From the NCBI RefSeq assembly GCF_900112755.1, contig NZ_FOMW01000005.1, forward strand, positions 186,001 through 250,000: DNA of 64,000 nucleotides, given 5' to 3'. Shown here in pieces: positions 37,336 through 45,916 of the stretch. The notes beneath the pieces are model-generated. The model searched no databases, had not been told where the DNA came from, and saw only the letters and a program-made list of their open reading frames with translations. Source of the stretch: Sulfitobacter brevis. GTDB lineage: Bacteria; Pseudomonadota; Alphaproteobacteria; Rhodobacterales; Rhodobacteraceae. Position 1 is the stretch's first letter. Each line of letters opens with the position of its first letter. Made by a program: the position numbers and the translations under genes.

Positions 37336-38229
37336 ATGCGTAGAAAAGTGACGAAGGCCATATTTCCGGTCGCTGGTATGGGCACCCGTTTTTTGCCCGC
37401 TACCAAATCTGTTCCCAAAGAAATTATGACTTTGGTAGACCGCCCGCTGATCCAATATGCAATCGACGAAGCCCGCGCCGCTGGCATCAAGGAATTTATC
37501 TTTGTGACCTCGCGCGGCAAAGGCGCTTTGGAAGACTATTTCGACCACGCACCCCAGCTTGAGCAAGAGCTACGCCGCAAGAACAAGACCGAACTGCTGG
37601 AAGTTTTGAACAGCACCAACATGGAAAGCGGTGCGATTGCCTATATCCGCCAGCACCGTGCGCTGGGTCTGGGTCATGCTGTTTGGTGCGCCCGCCGCTT
37701 AATCGCCAACGAACCTTTTGCCGTGATCCTGCCCGATGACGTGATAGCCGCCGAAAAGCCCTGCTTGCAGCAGATGGTCGAAGCCTACGCCGAAACCGGC
37801 GGCAATATGGTTGCTGCGATGGAAGTCGAACCCGAGCGCGCCTCGTCCTACGGGATGCTTGATGTGTCCGAAGACATGGGCCAGTTGGTCAAGGTCAAGG
37901 GCATGGTTGAAAAGCCAAAAGCCGAAGATTCGCCGTCAAACCTTGCGGTTATCGGTCGCTATATTCTCTCCCCTTCGGTGTTGCAGAACCTCAACCAGTT
38001 GAAGTCGGGATCGGGCGGAGAAATCCAGCTGACCGACGCGATTGCGAGAGACATCGAGCTTGACCGCAATGTTTACGGCTTCCGCTTTCGTGGCCAGCGC
38101 TTTGATTGTGGCTCTAAGTCAGGATTTTTGCAGGCGACTGTCGCTTTCGGTCTTGCCCGCGAAGAACTGCGCGACGATTTGAAGGCATATCTGGAAAGCA
38201 TCATCCATCTGGATAAAGCGGCCCAATAA
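37336..38229 (+). CDS. galU: UTP-glucose-1-phosphate uridylyltransferase
   Basis: GalU makes UDP-glucose. The 297 residues have the nucleotide-binding AIFPVAGMGTRFLPATKSVPKEI, LVDRPLIQYAIDEA, the metal-site ILPDDVI, the sugar-contacting VEKPKAEDSPSNLAVIGRYIL, and DCGSKSGFLQA near the end. I chose the ATG at 37336, where GGAGG lies upstream; a TTG at 37318 would put that site inside the gene. The 120-base gap before it holds its own ribosome-binding site and probably a promoter. galE follows by 20 bases. Confidence 0.96.
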   Translation: MRRKVTKAIFPVAGMGTRFLPATKSVPKEIMTLVDRPLIQYAIDEARAAGIKEFIFVTSRGKGALEDYFDHAPQLEQELRRKNKTELLEVLNSTNMESGAIAYIRQHRALGLGHAVWCARRLIANEPFAVILPDDVIAAEKPCLQQMVEAYAETGGNMVAAMEVEPERASSYGMLDVSEDMGQLVKVKGMVEKPKAEDSPSNLAVIGRYILSPSVLQNLNQLKSGSGGEIQLTDAIARDIELDRNVYGFRFRGQRFDCGSKSGFLQATVAFGLAREELRDDLKAYLESIIHLDKAAQ

Positions 38230-38249
38230 CGGTCTTCGGAGGACTTAAG

Positions 38250-39233
38250 ATGAAGAACGTTCTGGTAACAGGCGGCGCGGGCTATATCGGCTCGCACGCC
38301 TGTAAGGCGCTTGCCCTTGCGGGCTATACTCCCGTGACATTTGACAATCTTATTACTGGCTGGCGCGACGCCGTGAAGTTCGGACCTTTCGAGCAGGGTG
38401 ATTTGCTTGACCGCGCCCGTTTGGATGAGGTGTTTGCGAAATACAAACCCGTCGCAGTGATGCATTTTGCGGCACTTAGCCAAGTTGGCGAAAGCATGAC
38501 CGATCCCGCCAAATACTGGCGCAACAACGTGATGGGGTCACTGAACCTGATCGAGGCCGCCACCGATGCCGACTGTCGGCATTTCGTGTTTTCCTCGACC
38601 TGCGCGACCTATGGCGATCAGGACAATGTGGTGTTGGACGAGAACTCCGTGCAATTGCCGATCAACGCCTATGGCGCGTCCAAACGCGCAATCGAGGATA
38701 TGCTGGTCGATTTCGCGGCTTCGGCCGGTTTGCAGCATGTGATCTTTCGCTACTTCAACGTTGCAGGCGCAGACCCCGAAGGTGAAGTGGGTGAGTTCCA
38801 CCAGCCCGAGACCCATCTGATCCCGCTAATGCTTGATGCCATTGACGGCAAGCGCGATGCGCTGACGATTTTTGGCACAGATTATGACACACCTGATGGC
38901 ACCTGCATCCGCGACTATGTGCATGTTTGCGATCTGGTTGATGCCCATGTGCTTGGCCTCAAATGGCTGGAGGAGGGGCGCGGCAATCGTGTTTTCAACC
39001 TCGGCACCGGATCGGGCTTTTCGGTCCGCGAGGTGATCAATCACAGCCGCGAGGTCACCAACCGTGATGTGCCGTTCAACGAGGGTGCGCGACGACCCGG
39101 CGACTGTACCAAACTGGTGTCTGGCTCGCGCCGCGCTGTCAGCGAATTGGGCTGGGAGCCGCAACGCTCAAACCTGAACCAGATGATCGCAGATGCGTGG
39201 AGATGGCATCAAAACGGCCATTACTCCGCCTGA
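38250..39233 (+). CDS. galE: UDP-glucose 4-epimerase
   Basis: GalE interconverts UDP-glucose and UDP-galactose. The 327 residues show the NAD loop VTGGAGYIGSHACKAL at 6-21, MHFAALSQVGESM, the catalytic SST with the YGASK pair (NAYGASKRAIEDML), RYFNVAGADPEGEVGE, and DYVHVCDLVDAHVLGL. GGAGG precedes the ATG. It follows galU, so the pair can supply UDP-Glc and UDP-Gal to the adjacent glycosyltransferases. Confidence 0.96.
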   Translation: MKNVLVTGGAGYIGSHACKALALAGYTPVTFDNLITGWRDAVKFGPFEQGDLLDRARLDEVFAKYKPVAVMHFAALSQVGESMTDPAKYWRNNVMGSLNLIEAATDADCRHFVFSSTCATYGDQDNVVLDENSVQLPINAYGASKRAIEDMLVDFAASAGLQHVIFRYFNVAGADPEGEVGEFHQPETHLIPLMLDAIDGKRDALTIFGTDYDTPDGTCIRDYVHVCDLVDAHVLGLKWLEEGRGNRVFNLGTGSGFSVREVINHSREVTNRDVPFNEGARRPGDCTKLVSGSRRAVSELGWEPQRSNLNQMIADAWRWHQNGHYSA

Positions 39234-39234
39234 G

Positions 39235-40431
39235 ATGGCCGGTGCCCGCCTTCTGGATGTGACGAGAAGTCTCAGGCGCGCGGGGCGGGTAGCAACAGGT
39301 GTGGACCGGGTCGAGATCGCCTATCTCGAACATTTCCTCACCGACGAGATACCGTTTTTTGCCTTGGCGCGCACGGCGCTCGGCTATGTGCTGCTGGACC
39401 GGGACGGCGCGCAGACGTTTCGCGACAAATTGGCGGGTGATCTGCCATGGGGCGGCCCCAGCATGTTGTCGCGTCTGGTAATGGGCCGGGACCGGGCGCT
39501 GGTCCGGGCAGAAAGCGATCTGCGACGGCTCGCGGTGGGGCGGGCGATACCAGCCAATCTGGGTAGAATGTTACAAGCGCTGCTGCATGACACCTTCGCG
39601 TACTACAATGTCGGCCATTCGAACCTGACGGATCGGATGTTAAAATCGGTCAAATCCGCAGGCGGCGGGATCCATGTGCTGGTTCACGATGTCATCCCGC
39701 TGGAATTTCCGCAGTTTCAAAGGGCCGGCACTGTGGCGCCGTTTCGCGCCAAGATCGATCGCGTCGCGCGGCTGGCGGACCGCGTGATTTACAACAGTCA
39801 CGATACCCGGCAGCGCAGCGAAGCGTTTATGCGTCTGGCGGGCAGGGTGCCTGACGCCATTGTCGCACATTTAGGTGTGACCATACCGCAGCCCGATCTA
39901 CAGGCGCTGCCCTCGTCGCTGCCGCCATCAGAGCCATATTTTGTGACAGTTGGCACGATTGAGCCACGCAAGAACCATGCTTTCCTGCTCGACCTCTGGG
40001 CGCAGATGGGGACTGAGGCACCGCTGCTGCTCATCTGCGGAAGCCGCGGCTGGAACAATGCAGCAGTCTTTGACCGGCTCGACCAATTACCCCGCGACGG
40101 CAGGGTGCGCGAAGTTTCAGGACTCAGCGATCCGGCGCTTGCGGCCTTGGTTGCGGGGGCATCGGGGTTGTTGTTTCCCTCGCTGGCCGAGGGCTTTGGC
40201 CTGCCAGCGATCGAAGCTATGGCGCTCAAAACGCGCGTTTTGTGCAACGATCTTCCGGTTTTCCGCGAAGTGACTGATGACAAAGCTGTTTACGCGCCAG
40301 TGTCCGACGGGTATTTGTGGACCAGTACAATTAAAGAGTGGGGCAGCAGTCCGGCAGGCGCTTGGTCAGGCAACACATTCAAAGGTTCGGGTTGGGCTGA
40401 ACATTTCAATACCGTCTTAAGATCGAGGTGA
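39235..40431 (+). CDS. GT4-family (GT-B fold) glycosyltransferase
   Basis: The 398 residues include the C-terminal nucleotide-sugar domain of the glycosyl transferases group 1: YFVTVGTIEPRKNHAFLLDLW, LLICGSRGWNN and FPSLAEGFGLPAIEAMALKTRVLCNDLPVFREV, with the E-x7-E pattern. The N-terminal part has VHDVIPLEFP and RVIYNSHDTRQ, common in mannosyl- or rhamnosyl-type enzymes. I chose the ATG at 39235, just after the galE stop; a start inside galE is possible. Substrate unknown. It ends 37 bases before the next gene. Confidence 0.87.
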   Translation: MAGARLLDVTRSLRRAGRVATGVDRVEIAYLEHFLTDEIPFFALARTALGYVLLDRDGAQTFRDKLAGDLPWGGPSMLSRLVMGRDRALVRAESDLRRLAVGRAIPANLGRMLQALLHDTFAYYNVGHSNLTDRMLKSVKSAGGGIHVLVHDVIPLEFPQFQRAGTVAPFRAKIDRVARLADRVIYNSHDTRQRSEAFMRLAGRVPDAIVAHLGVTIPQPDLQALPSSLPPSEPYFVTVGTIEPRKNHAFLLDLWAQMGTEAPLLLICGSRGWNNAAVFDRLDQLPRDGRVREVSGLSDPALAALVAGASGLLFPSLAEGFGLPAIEAMALKTRVLCNDLPVFREVTDDKAVYAPVSDGYLWTSTIKEWGSSPAGAWSGNTFKGSGWAEHFNTVLRSR

Positions 40432-40468
40432 TAGCGCAGGACTGCAGTGGTACATCCCAGCGTAGAGG

Positions 40469-41485
40469 GTGATTTTGGGAATAATTCAGTCATATAGACT
40501 GAGGCTTCAGCGCAAACGATGGCGCATCAGAGCGTTTCGAAAGCGTCGGGAGCTGAAAAGGGTTGTGAACCGGACGGAGGATATCCGCGCCGACGATCTT
40601 TTGCTGTTTTGCACCCAACGCAACGAACGCATCAGACTGCCCTATTTCCTTGAGTATTATCGCGAGATGGGCGTCGGCCATTTCTTCTTTGTCGATAATG
40701 ACAGTAACGATGGATCGCTCGACTATCTCGCGGATCAGCCTGACGTGTCGGTCTGGTCTGCCAAGGCCAGCTATAAGCGGGCCCGCTTCGGCGTCGACTG
40801 GCTGAACTGGCTCCAGATGAAATACGCGCACGGCCATTGGGCGCTGACCGTCGATCCGGACGAATTTCTGGTTTATCCGTTCTGTGATACGCGCCCATTG
40901 CGCGCCCTGACCGATTGGCTCGACGCCTCTTCGATCAAATCCTTCTCGGCGATGCTGCTGGACATGTATCCAAAGGGGCGGCTGGACGAGCAACCCTATC
41001 AGGCGGGCCAAAACCCGATCGAGATCGCCTCATGGTTCGACAGCGGCAATTACACGATTTCGCGCAATCATTTGTTCACCAACCTGTGGATACAGGGCGG
41101 CCCGCGTGCGCGGGTGTTTTTCCCTGACGAGCCTGCGAAAGCGCCGGCGCTGAACAAGGTGCCGCTGGTGAAGTGGGACAAACGCTACACCTATGTCAGC
41201 TCTACCCACATGCTGCTGCCGCGGGGTCTTAATCAGGTCTATGATGAATGGGGCGGGGAGAAAGCATCGGGTGTCCTGCTGCATGCCAAATTCCTCGACA
41301 CATTTGGCGCCAAGGCCGAAGAGGAGCTTGAGCGCAGCGAGCATTATGCCGCTTCGGTGGAATACAAAGCCTATGCTGACCGTCTGAAAGACGATCCGCA
41401 GCTTTGGTGCAAATGGTCCGAACGTTATATCAGCTGGCGTCAGCTGGAGATTTTGGGGCTGATGTCCAAAGGGAACTGGGCGTGA
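40469..41485 (+). CDS. Glycosyltransferase of the GT2/GT92-like (Glyco_tranf_2_4) type
   Basis: A 338-residue protein with a basic N-terminus (QSYRLRLQRKRWRIRAFRKRRELKR). The GT-A-like core LLLFCTQRNERIRLPYFLEYYREMGVGHFFFVDNDSNDGSLDYL is followed by WALTVDPDEFLVYP, which supplies the metal-binding aspartates. The rest (YTYVSSTHMLLPRGLNQ) fits this family. The start is a GTG at 40469; a TTG at 40475 is better spaced from AGAGGG. Its stop overlaps the next start (GTGA), so the two are coupled. Donor unknown. Confidence 0.83.
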   Translation: MILGIIQSYRLRLQRKRWRIRAFRKRRELKRVVNRTEDIRADDLLLFCTQRNERIRLPYFLEYYREMGVGHFFFVDNDSNDGSLDYLADQPDVSVWSAKASYKRARFGVDWLNWLQMKYAHGHWALTVDPDEFLVYPFCDTRPLRALTDWLDASSIKSFSAMLLDMYPKGRLDEQPYQAGQNPIEIASWFDSGNYTISRNHLFTNLWIQGGPRARVFFPDEPAKAPALNKVPLVKWDKRYTYVSSTHMLLPRGLNQVYDEWGGEKASGVLLHAKFLDTFGAKAEEELERSEHYAASVEYKAYADRLKDDPQLWCKWSERYISWRQLEILGLMSKGNWA

Positions 41486-43179
41486 CGGTCGGGATCATCA
41501 TGCTCGTGCACACAGCCCTTGGCCGTGCTGAACAGATTGCGCGGCACTGGGCTGCGGCTGGCTGCCCCGTGGTTATTCACGTCGACAAGAACGTGCCGCG
41601 CAAGACCCGCGAGACTTTTGTCGCGGGACTTTCCGATTTGCGCGATGTGTATTTTTGTGCCCGCTACCGCTGTGAATGGGGAACTTGGGGCATCGTGGCG
41701 GCCTCCCAATCCGCCTCCGAGAAGATGCTGGCGCAGTTCCCTGATGTACGTCACGTCTATCTGGCGTCTGGGTCTTGCCTGCCACTGCGTCCAGTGCAAG
41801 AGCTTATCGACTACCTCGACCAGCGGCCCCGCACCGATTTCATCGAAAGCGCCACAACATCCGACGTGCCTTGGACCGTGGGTGGCCTTGACGAAGAACG
41901 CTTTACCATGCGGTTTCCGGTGTCTTGGAAGAAGAACCGCTTTTTGTTCGACAAGTTCGTCCAAATCCAGCGCCGGTTCAAAATAAAGCGTAAGATGCCT
42001 AACGGGTTGGTCCCTCATATGGGGTCGCAGTGGTGGTGCCTGTCGCGGCAGACCCTGTCGGCCATCCTGCAAGACCCCGATCGCCCGACATATGACAGCT
42101 TTTTCCGCGAAGTCTGGATACCTGACGAGTCCTATTTTCAGACTCTCGCGCGGCAATATTCGACCAAGATCGAAAGCCGCTCTCTGACCTTGTCGAAGTT
42201 CGACTTTCAGGGGAAACCGCATATTTTCTATGACGACCACCTCCAGCTTTTGCGGCGATCAGATTGCTTTGTGGCCCGCAAAATCTGGCCCTATGCCAAC
42301 GTGCTATATGACGCGTTCCTCACGGATGCCGAAGGCGCGATGAAAAAGACCGAGCCGAACCCGGGCAAGATTGACCGAATTTTCTCCAAGGCGGTCGAGC
42401 GGCGGACGCGCGGCCGCTCTGGCCTCTATATGCAAAGCCGCTTTCCGAACGAAGATTGGGAAAACGGGGTGACCGCCGCGCCCTATTCGATGTTTCAGGG
42501 GTTCGCCGAGCTTTTTGAGGATTTCGAGGTTTGGCTTGGCAAGGCGACCGGCGCGCGGGTGCATGGGCATCTTTTTGCAAAGGATAAGGTGCAATATGCC
42601 GAGGGTCAGAATGCCATTAATGGAGCGCTGGCCGATTCCGCCTTGCTGCGCGATTATAATAACCGAGCTTTTCTGACCAACCTGATCTGGAACACGCGCG
42701 GCGAACGCCAATGTTTTCAGTTCGGGCCGGAGGACAATCAGGAGATCAATTGGCGCATCGCAAAAGACCCCAATGCGCAGATTTCGGTGATCACCGGTGC
42801 ATGGGCGGTGCCGCTGTTTCGCTCCAACCTTGATTTCGGCGACATCCGGGCCCGCGCCGCCAAACTGCAAAAGATCGAGAGCGAACATATGGATGTGCTG
42901 CGCTCGCCTTACACCAAGGCACGGGTGCGCATTTGGACGATGGCGGATTTTATCGAAGCGCCGATGGAGCCCCTGCAGGGTATTCTGGACGAGATCGGCC
43001 GCACCAAACTGCGGCGGCTGTCGGAAGCGCCAAAAATGGTAGACCTTGCCGGCTTTGGACAATTCCTGCAGAACTTAAAGAACCAAGGTATGCATCCCTA
43101 TCTGATGGGCGATTTCCCTGCGGAACGAACCATGGAACCGGTGCAAAAGCCTCCTCGAAAACCCTATTTGGTGCAGTAA
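41482..43179 (+). CDS. Core-2/I-branching (xylosyltransferase-like, GT14) glycosyltransferase with DUF5927-type C-terminal domain
   Basis: The 565 residues begin VTVGIIMLVHTALGRAEQIARHWAAAGCPVVIHVDKNV, the pattern of the core-2 branching / peptide xylosyltransferase family, with VYLASGSCLPLRPV and HMGSQWWCLSRQTL and the acidic IPDESYFQTLA site. The second half from about residue 285 does not belong to that fold. It contains FEVWLGKATGARVHGHLFAKD and RAFLTNLIWNTRGERQCFQFGPEDNQEINW; I believe it corresponds to the DUF5927 region of roseobacter proteins. I chose the GTG at 41482, overlapping the previous stop, with AAGGG upstream. It precedes the sulfotransferase by three bases. Confidence 0.78.
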   Translation: MTVGIIMLVHTALGRAEQIARHWAAAGCPVVIHVDKNVPRKTRETFVAGLSDLRDVYFCARYRCEWGTWGIVAASQSASEKMLAQFPDVRHVYLASGSCLPLRPVQELIDYLDQRPRTDFIESATTSDVPWTVGGLDEERFTMRFPVSWKKNRFLFDKFVQIQRRFKIKRKMPNGLVPHMGSQWWCLSRQTLSAILQDPDRPTYDSFFREVWIPDESYFQTLARQYSTKIESRSLTLSKFDFQGKPHIFYDDHLQLLRRSDCFVARKIWPYANVLYDAFLTDAEGAMKKTEPNPGKIDRIFSKAVERRTRGRSGLYMQSRFPNEDWENGVTAAPYSMFQGFAELFEDFEVWLGKATGARVHGHLFAKDKVQYAEGQNAINGALADSALLRDYNNRAFLTNLIWNTRGERQCFQFGPEDNQEINWRIAKDPNAQISVITGAWAVPLFRSNLDFGDIRARAAKLQKIESEHMDVLRSPYTKARVRIWTMADFIEAPMEPLQGILDEIGRTKLRRLSEAPKMVDLAGFGQFLQNLKNQGMHPYLMGDFPAERTMEPVQKPPRKPYLVQ

Positions 43180-43182
43180 TAT

Positions 43183-44607
43183 ATGGCCTTCACAAGCTTT
43201 GTCGTGTTCGCGGAAATGCGGACCGGATCGAATTTTCTGGAATCAAATCTGAATGCATTTGAAGGTATCAAATGTCACGGTGAGGCGTTCAATCCACACT
43301 TTCTGGGCTATCCCCATAACGAGCCGATCCTTGGCGTGACCCAAGGCGCCCGCGACAGCAATCCGCAAACATTGTTGGACGCGATCCGAAATGACACCAC
43401 CGCGCTGACCGGCTTTCGCTATTTCCACGACCATGATCCACGGGTCTTTCACGACATCATGAACGACAGGCTCTGCGCCAAGATCGTGCTGACCCGCAAT
43501 CCGGTAGAAAGCTACGTAAGCTGGAAAATCGCGCAAGCGACCGGCCAGTGGAAACTGACGGATATGAAATCGCACAAATCGGCGCAGGCCGAATTTGACG
43601 CCGATGAATTTTCCGCCCATCTGGAAGCTTTGCAAGCCTTCCAGCTTACCCTTCTGAACGGGTTGCAAACATCCGGCCAAACGGCATTTTACGTCGCTTA
43701 TGAGGACCTTCAAAGCCTTGAGGTGATGAACGGACTGGCGCGCTATCTGGGCGTTGAGGCCAGTCTGGAGGCACTGGACAAGAACCTGAAAAAGCAAAAC
43801 CCCAGCCCGATCTCTTCCAAAGTTAGCAACTATCCGGCGATGGAGCAGGCGCTGTCAAAGCTGGACCGTTTCGATCTAACCCGCACCCCCAATTTTGAAC
43901 CGCGCCGTGGCCCGAATGTGCCGTCCTATGTGGCCGCGTCTGACACTGCGCTGATGTATTTGCCGATCCGCAGCGGCCCGCAGCATGAGGTGAAACACTG
44001 GCTGGCGGCGCTGGACGGGGTACGCCAGCAGGACTTGTTATCAAAGATGTCTCAGAAGGATCTGCGCCAGTGGAAGCGCCGCCATCCTGGCCATCGCAGT
44101 TTTACTGTGCTGCGGCATCCGGTGCTACGTGCCCATGATGCATTTTGCCGCCATATCCTGCCGGTTGATAAGGGCAACTACGGCCAGTTGCGCGGCACGT
44201 TGATCCGCCGCTACAACATGCCGTTGCCTGAAAAGGGGCCGGATGCCAGCTATGATGTGCAGGCCCACCGCGCGGCTTTCGCGGCGTTTCTTAAATTCCT
44301 CAAGGGCAATTTGTCGGGCCAGACCGCGATCCGCGTCGATCCGGCGTGGTGCACGCAGTGGCAAACGATCTCCGGATTTGGTGAATTGTGCTTGCCCGAC
44401 CGCATCATCCGAGAGGCTGATCTGGCCGAGGAGCTCACAGCACTTGCGACCGCCGTGGGTCATCCAAACCCGCCCGCGCCGCAACCAGCCGCGCCGGACC
44501 AGCCGTTTGCGCTGGAAGATATCTATGATGATGAAATCGAAAAGCTAACGGCGGATGCCTATCAGCGGGATTATGTCATGTTCGGGTTCGGGCCTTACGC
44601 GGCCTGA
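43183..44607 (+). CDS. Sulfotransferase, two-part
   Basis: The first part (1-235) has the 5'-phosphosulfate loop EMRTGSNFLESNL at 11-23 and the 3'-phosphate-binding VLTRNPVESYVSW (R105, S110), so it should use PAPS. The second part (250-474) looks like another sulfotransferase-like fold: YLPIRSGPQHEVKHWLAALDG in the place of the phosphosulfate loop, FTVLRHPVLRAHDAFCRHI with the RHP motif at 311-313, and a C-terminal YDDEIEKLTADAYQRDYVMFGF, which resembles the ending of membrane-glycan sulfotransferases. The loop of this part is degenerate. It is three bases after the branching transferase and convergent with ptsN (13-base overlap). The acceptor is probably the glycan made by the genes before it. 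Confidence 0.8.
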   Translation: MAFTSFVVFAEMRTGSNFLESNLNAFEGIKCHGEAFNPHFLGYPHNEPILGVTQGARDSNPQTLLDAIRNDTTALTGFRYFHDHDPRVFHDIMNDRLCAKIVLTRNPVESYVSWKIAQATGQWKLTDMKSHKSAQAEFDADEFSAHLEALQAFQLTLLNGLQTSGQTAFYVAYEDLQSLEVMNGLARYLGVEASLEALDKNLKKQNPSPISSKVSNYPAMEQALSKLDRFDLTRTPNFEPRRGPNVPSYVAASDTALMYLPIRSGPQHEVKHWLAALDGVRQQDLLSKMSQKDLRQWKRRHPGHRSFTVLRHPVLRAHDAFCRHILPVDKGNYGQLRGTLIRRYNMPLPEKGPDASYDVQAHRAAFAAFLKFLKGNLSGQTAIRVDPAWCTQWQTISGFGELCLPDRIIREADLAEELTALATAVGHPNPPAPQPAAPDQPFALEDIYDDEIEKLTADAYQRDYVMFGFGPYAA

Positions 44608-45059
44608 ACCGAATTATCCTCGATCAAAATGGTGTAAAGCGTGCTGGCGTTGGGGTTGGCTCGCAGCTTGTTGCAGATCGCAGGATTGCGCAGGGTCCGC
44701 GCCACCAAGGCCAACGCCTTAAGATGTTCGACCCCTGCCTCGTTCGGCGCAAACAACGCACAGGCGATATCGACCGGCTGCCGGTCCACTGAAGAGAAAT
44801 CAATGGGTTTGTCCAAAAGCACAAAGGTGCCAACGACCTTATCGAGCCCCTCGACCCGCGCGTGCGGCAGCGCCACGCCGTGGCCCACACCCGTGGGCCC
44901 CAGCGATTCGCGTGTGTTGAGCGCCTCGACAACTTCGGACGCATTCAATCCATAAGCATGGTGCGCAAGCTCTCCGAGCTCTTGCATTAGTCGCTTCTTG
45001 CTTGAGGCAGACGTCAAAACCTTGACCGCACTCGGCTTGAGAAGTTTCGCAAAATCCAT
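44595..45059 (-). CDS. ptsN: PTS IIA-like nitrogen regulatory protein PtsN
   Basis: PtsN (EIIA-Ntr) is the terminal phosphoacceptor of the regulatory nitrogen PTS. The 154 residues carry the phosphorylatable histidine in GVGHGVALPHARVEGLDK, the ESLGPTGVG motif and VFVLLDKPIDF-like core (here TFVLLDKPIDFSSVDRQPVDIACALFAP). I chose the ATG at 45059. It is downstream of hpf, as in many Proteobacteria, and its stop overlaps the sulfotransferase end on the other strand. Confidence 0.95.
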   Translation of the reverse strand: MDFAKLLKPSAVKVLTSASSKKRLMQELGELAHHAYGLNASEVVEALNTRESLGPTGVGHGVALPHARVEGLDKVVGTFVLLDKPIDFSSVDRQPVDIACALFAPNEAGVEHLKALALVARTLRNPAICNKLRANPNASTLYTILIEDNSVQAA

Positions 45060-45103
45060 GCTGCTCACTCTCTACGCAGACAGGTCGCCCCGCCGCTTTT
45101 ACA

Positions 45104-45670
45104 TTATGAGGGGTCGATCCAGCCTACGTTGCCGTCCTCACGCCGGTACACGACGTTCAGCCCCTCTTTGCCCTCTTTGCGAAACAAAACCACAGGCGCC
45201 CCCGTCAGTTCCATTTGCATGACTGCTTCGCCGACAGACAAGGTTGCAATCTTGGTCTGCATTTCGGCAATGATCATGGGCTGGAGGCTGTCGGGTTCCT
45301 GTGCGTCCGCGTCGCTTTCTGAGGCGAGGATATAGGACGAAGCGCCGAGGAGTTCAACCGGTACGGCACGCTCCTTATGATGGTCTTTCAACCGACGCTT
45401 GTAGCGCCGTAGTTGCTTCTCCATCTTGGCACAGCTGGAATCAAAGGCGGCGTAAATCTCTGTTGCATGGGCGCGGGCTGACGCGGTCAGCCCCGTCGAC
45501 AAATGAACAGTCGCTTCGCAGACAAACTCGTGCCCTGATTTCGAAAAAATAACATGGGCATCGGTGGGTCGGCCTGCGTATTTTTCTACAGCCGCGCCTA
45601 ATTCTGTTTTGACATGGGTCTGAAGCGCTTCACCAATGTCGATCTGTTTGCCGCTGATTTGATAACGCAT
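45104..45670 (-). CDS. hpf: Ribosome hibernation promoting factor, long form
   Basis: HPF dimerises 70S ribosomes into inactive 100S particles in stress or stationary phase. The 188 residues combine an N-terminal RaiA-like domain (about 1-100; MRYQISGKQIDIGEALQTHVKTEL, HEFVCEATVHLSTGLTASARA, MEKQLRRYKRRLKDHH) with the C-terminal domain (about 130-188; MIIAEMQTKIATLSVGEAVMQMELTGAPVVLFRKEGKEGLNVVYRREDGNVGWIDP) of the long form. AGGAG precedes the ATG. The upstream gap has a heat-shock-like promoter. Confidence 0.95.
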   Translation of the reverse strand: MRYQISGKQIDIGEALQTHVKTELGAAVEKYAGRPTDAHVIFSKSGHEFVCEATVHLSTGLTASARAHATEIYAAFDSSCAKMEKQLRRYKRRLKDHHKERAVPVELLGASSYILASESDADAQEPDSLQPMIIAEMQTKIATLSVGEAVMQMELTGAPVVLFRKEGKEGLNVVYRREDGNVGWIDPS

Positions 45671-45747
45671 ATAGGCTCCTTTTTATTGTGTGTCTGGCAC
45701 ACCAAACGGACCACGGGCGTGGTGATTTGAGTGCATCAGGTGCGGAC

Positions 45748-45775
45748 GAATGGCCTCGCGTTTAGATAGTTCAAG
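45748..45775 (-). promoter_or_regulatory. Candidate RpoH-like promoter of hpf-ptsN
   Basis: On the minus strand CTTGAA (45770-45775) is followed after 14 bases by GGCCATTC (45748-45755), similar to the element in front of hslV. It lies about 80 bases upstream of hpf. Confidence 0.4.
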
Positions 45776-45825
45776 ATCATGCCTTGGCGATAAGGCTTGT
45801 GTAGATTTGATCGGGAACGCGATGT

Positions 45826-45855
45826 TGCCATTCTTCAATCAGGCCAAGAATGCCA
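45826..45855. repeat. Inverted repeat between lptB and hpf
   Basis: TGCCATTCTT (45826-45835) and AAGAATGCCA (45846-45855) are inverted with one mismatch and a ten-base loop. It lies 60 bases after the lptB stop. No T-run follows on the minus strand, so a terminator role is uncertain. rpoN, usual in this position in other Proteobacteria, is absent from the 246-base gap. Confidence 0.45.
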
Positions 45856-45916
45856 TCAAAAGTCAATGGCGCTGCGTGTCAGAGACGCGCAAAAATCAGC
45901 GCAAATTGTGGAGGGA

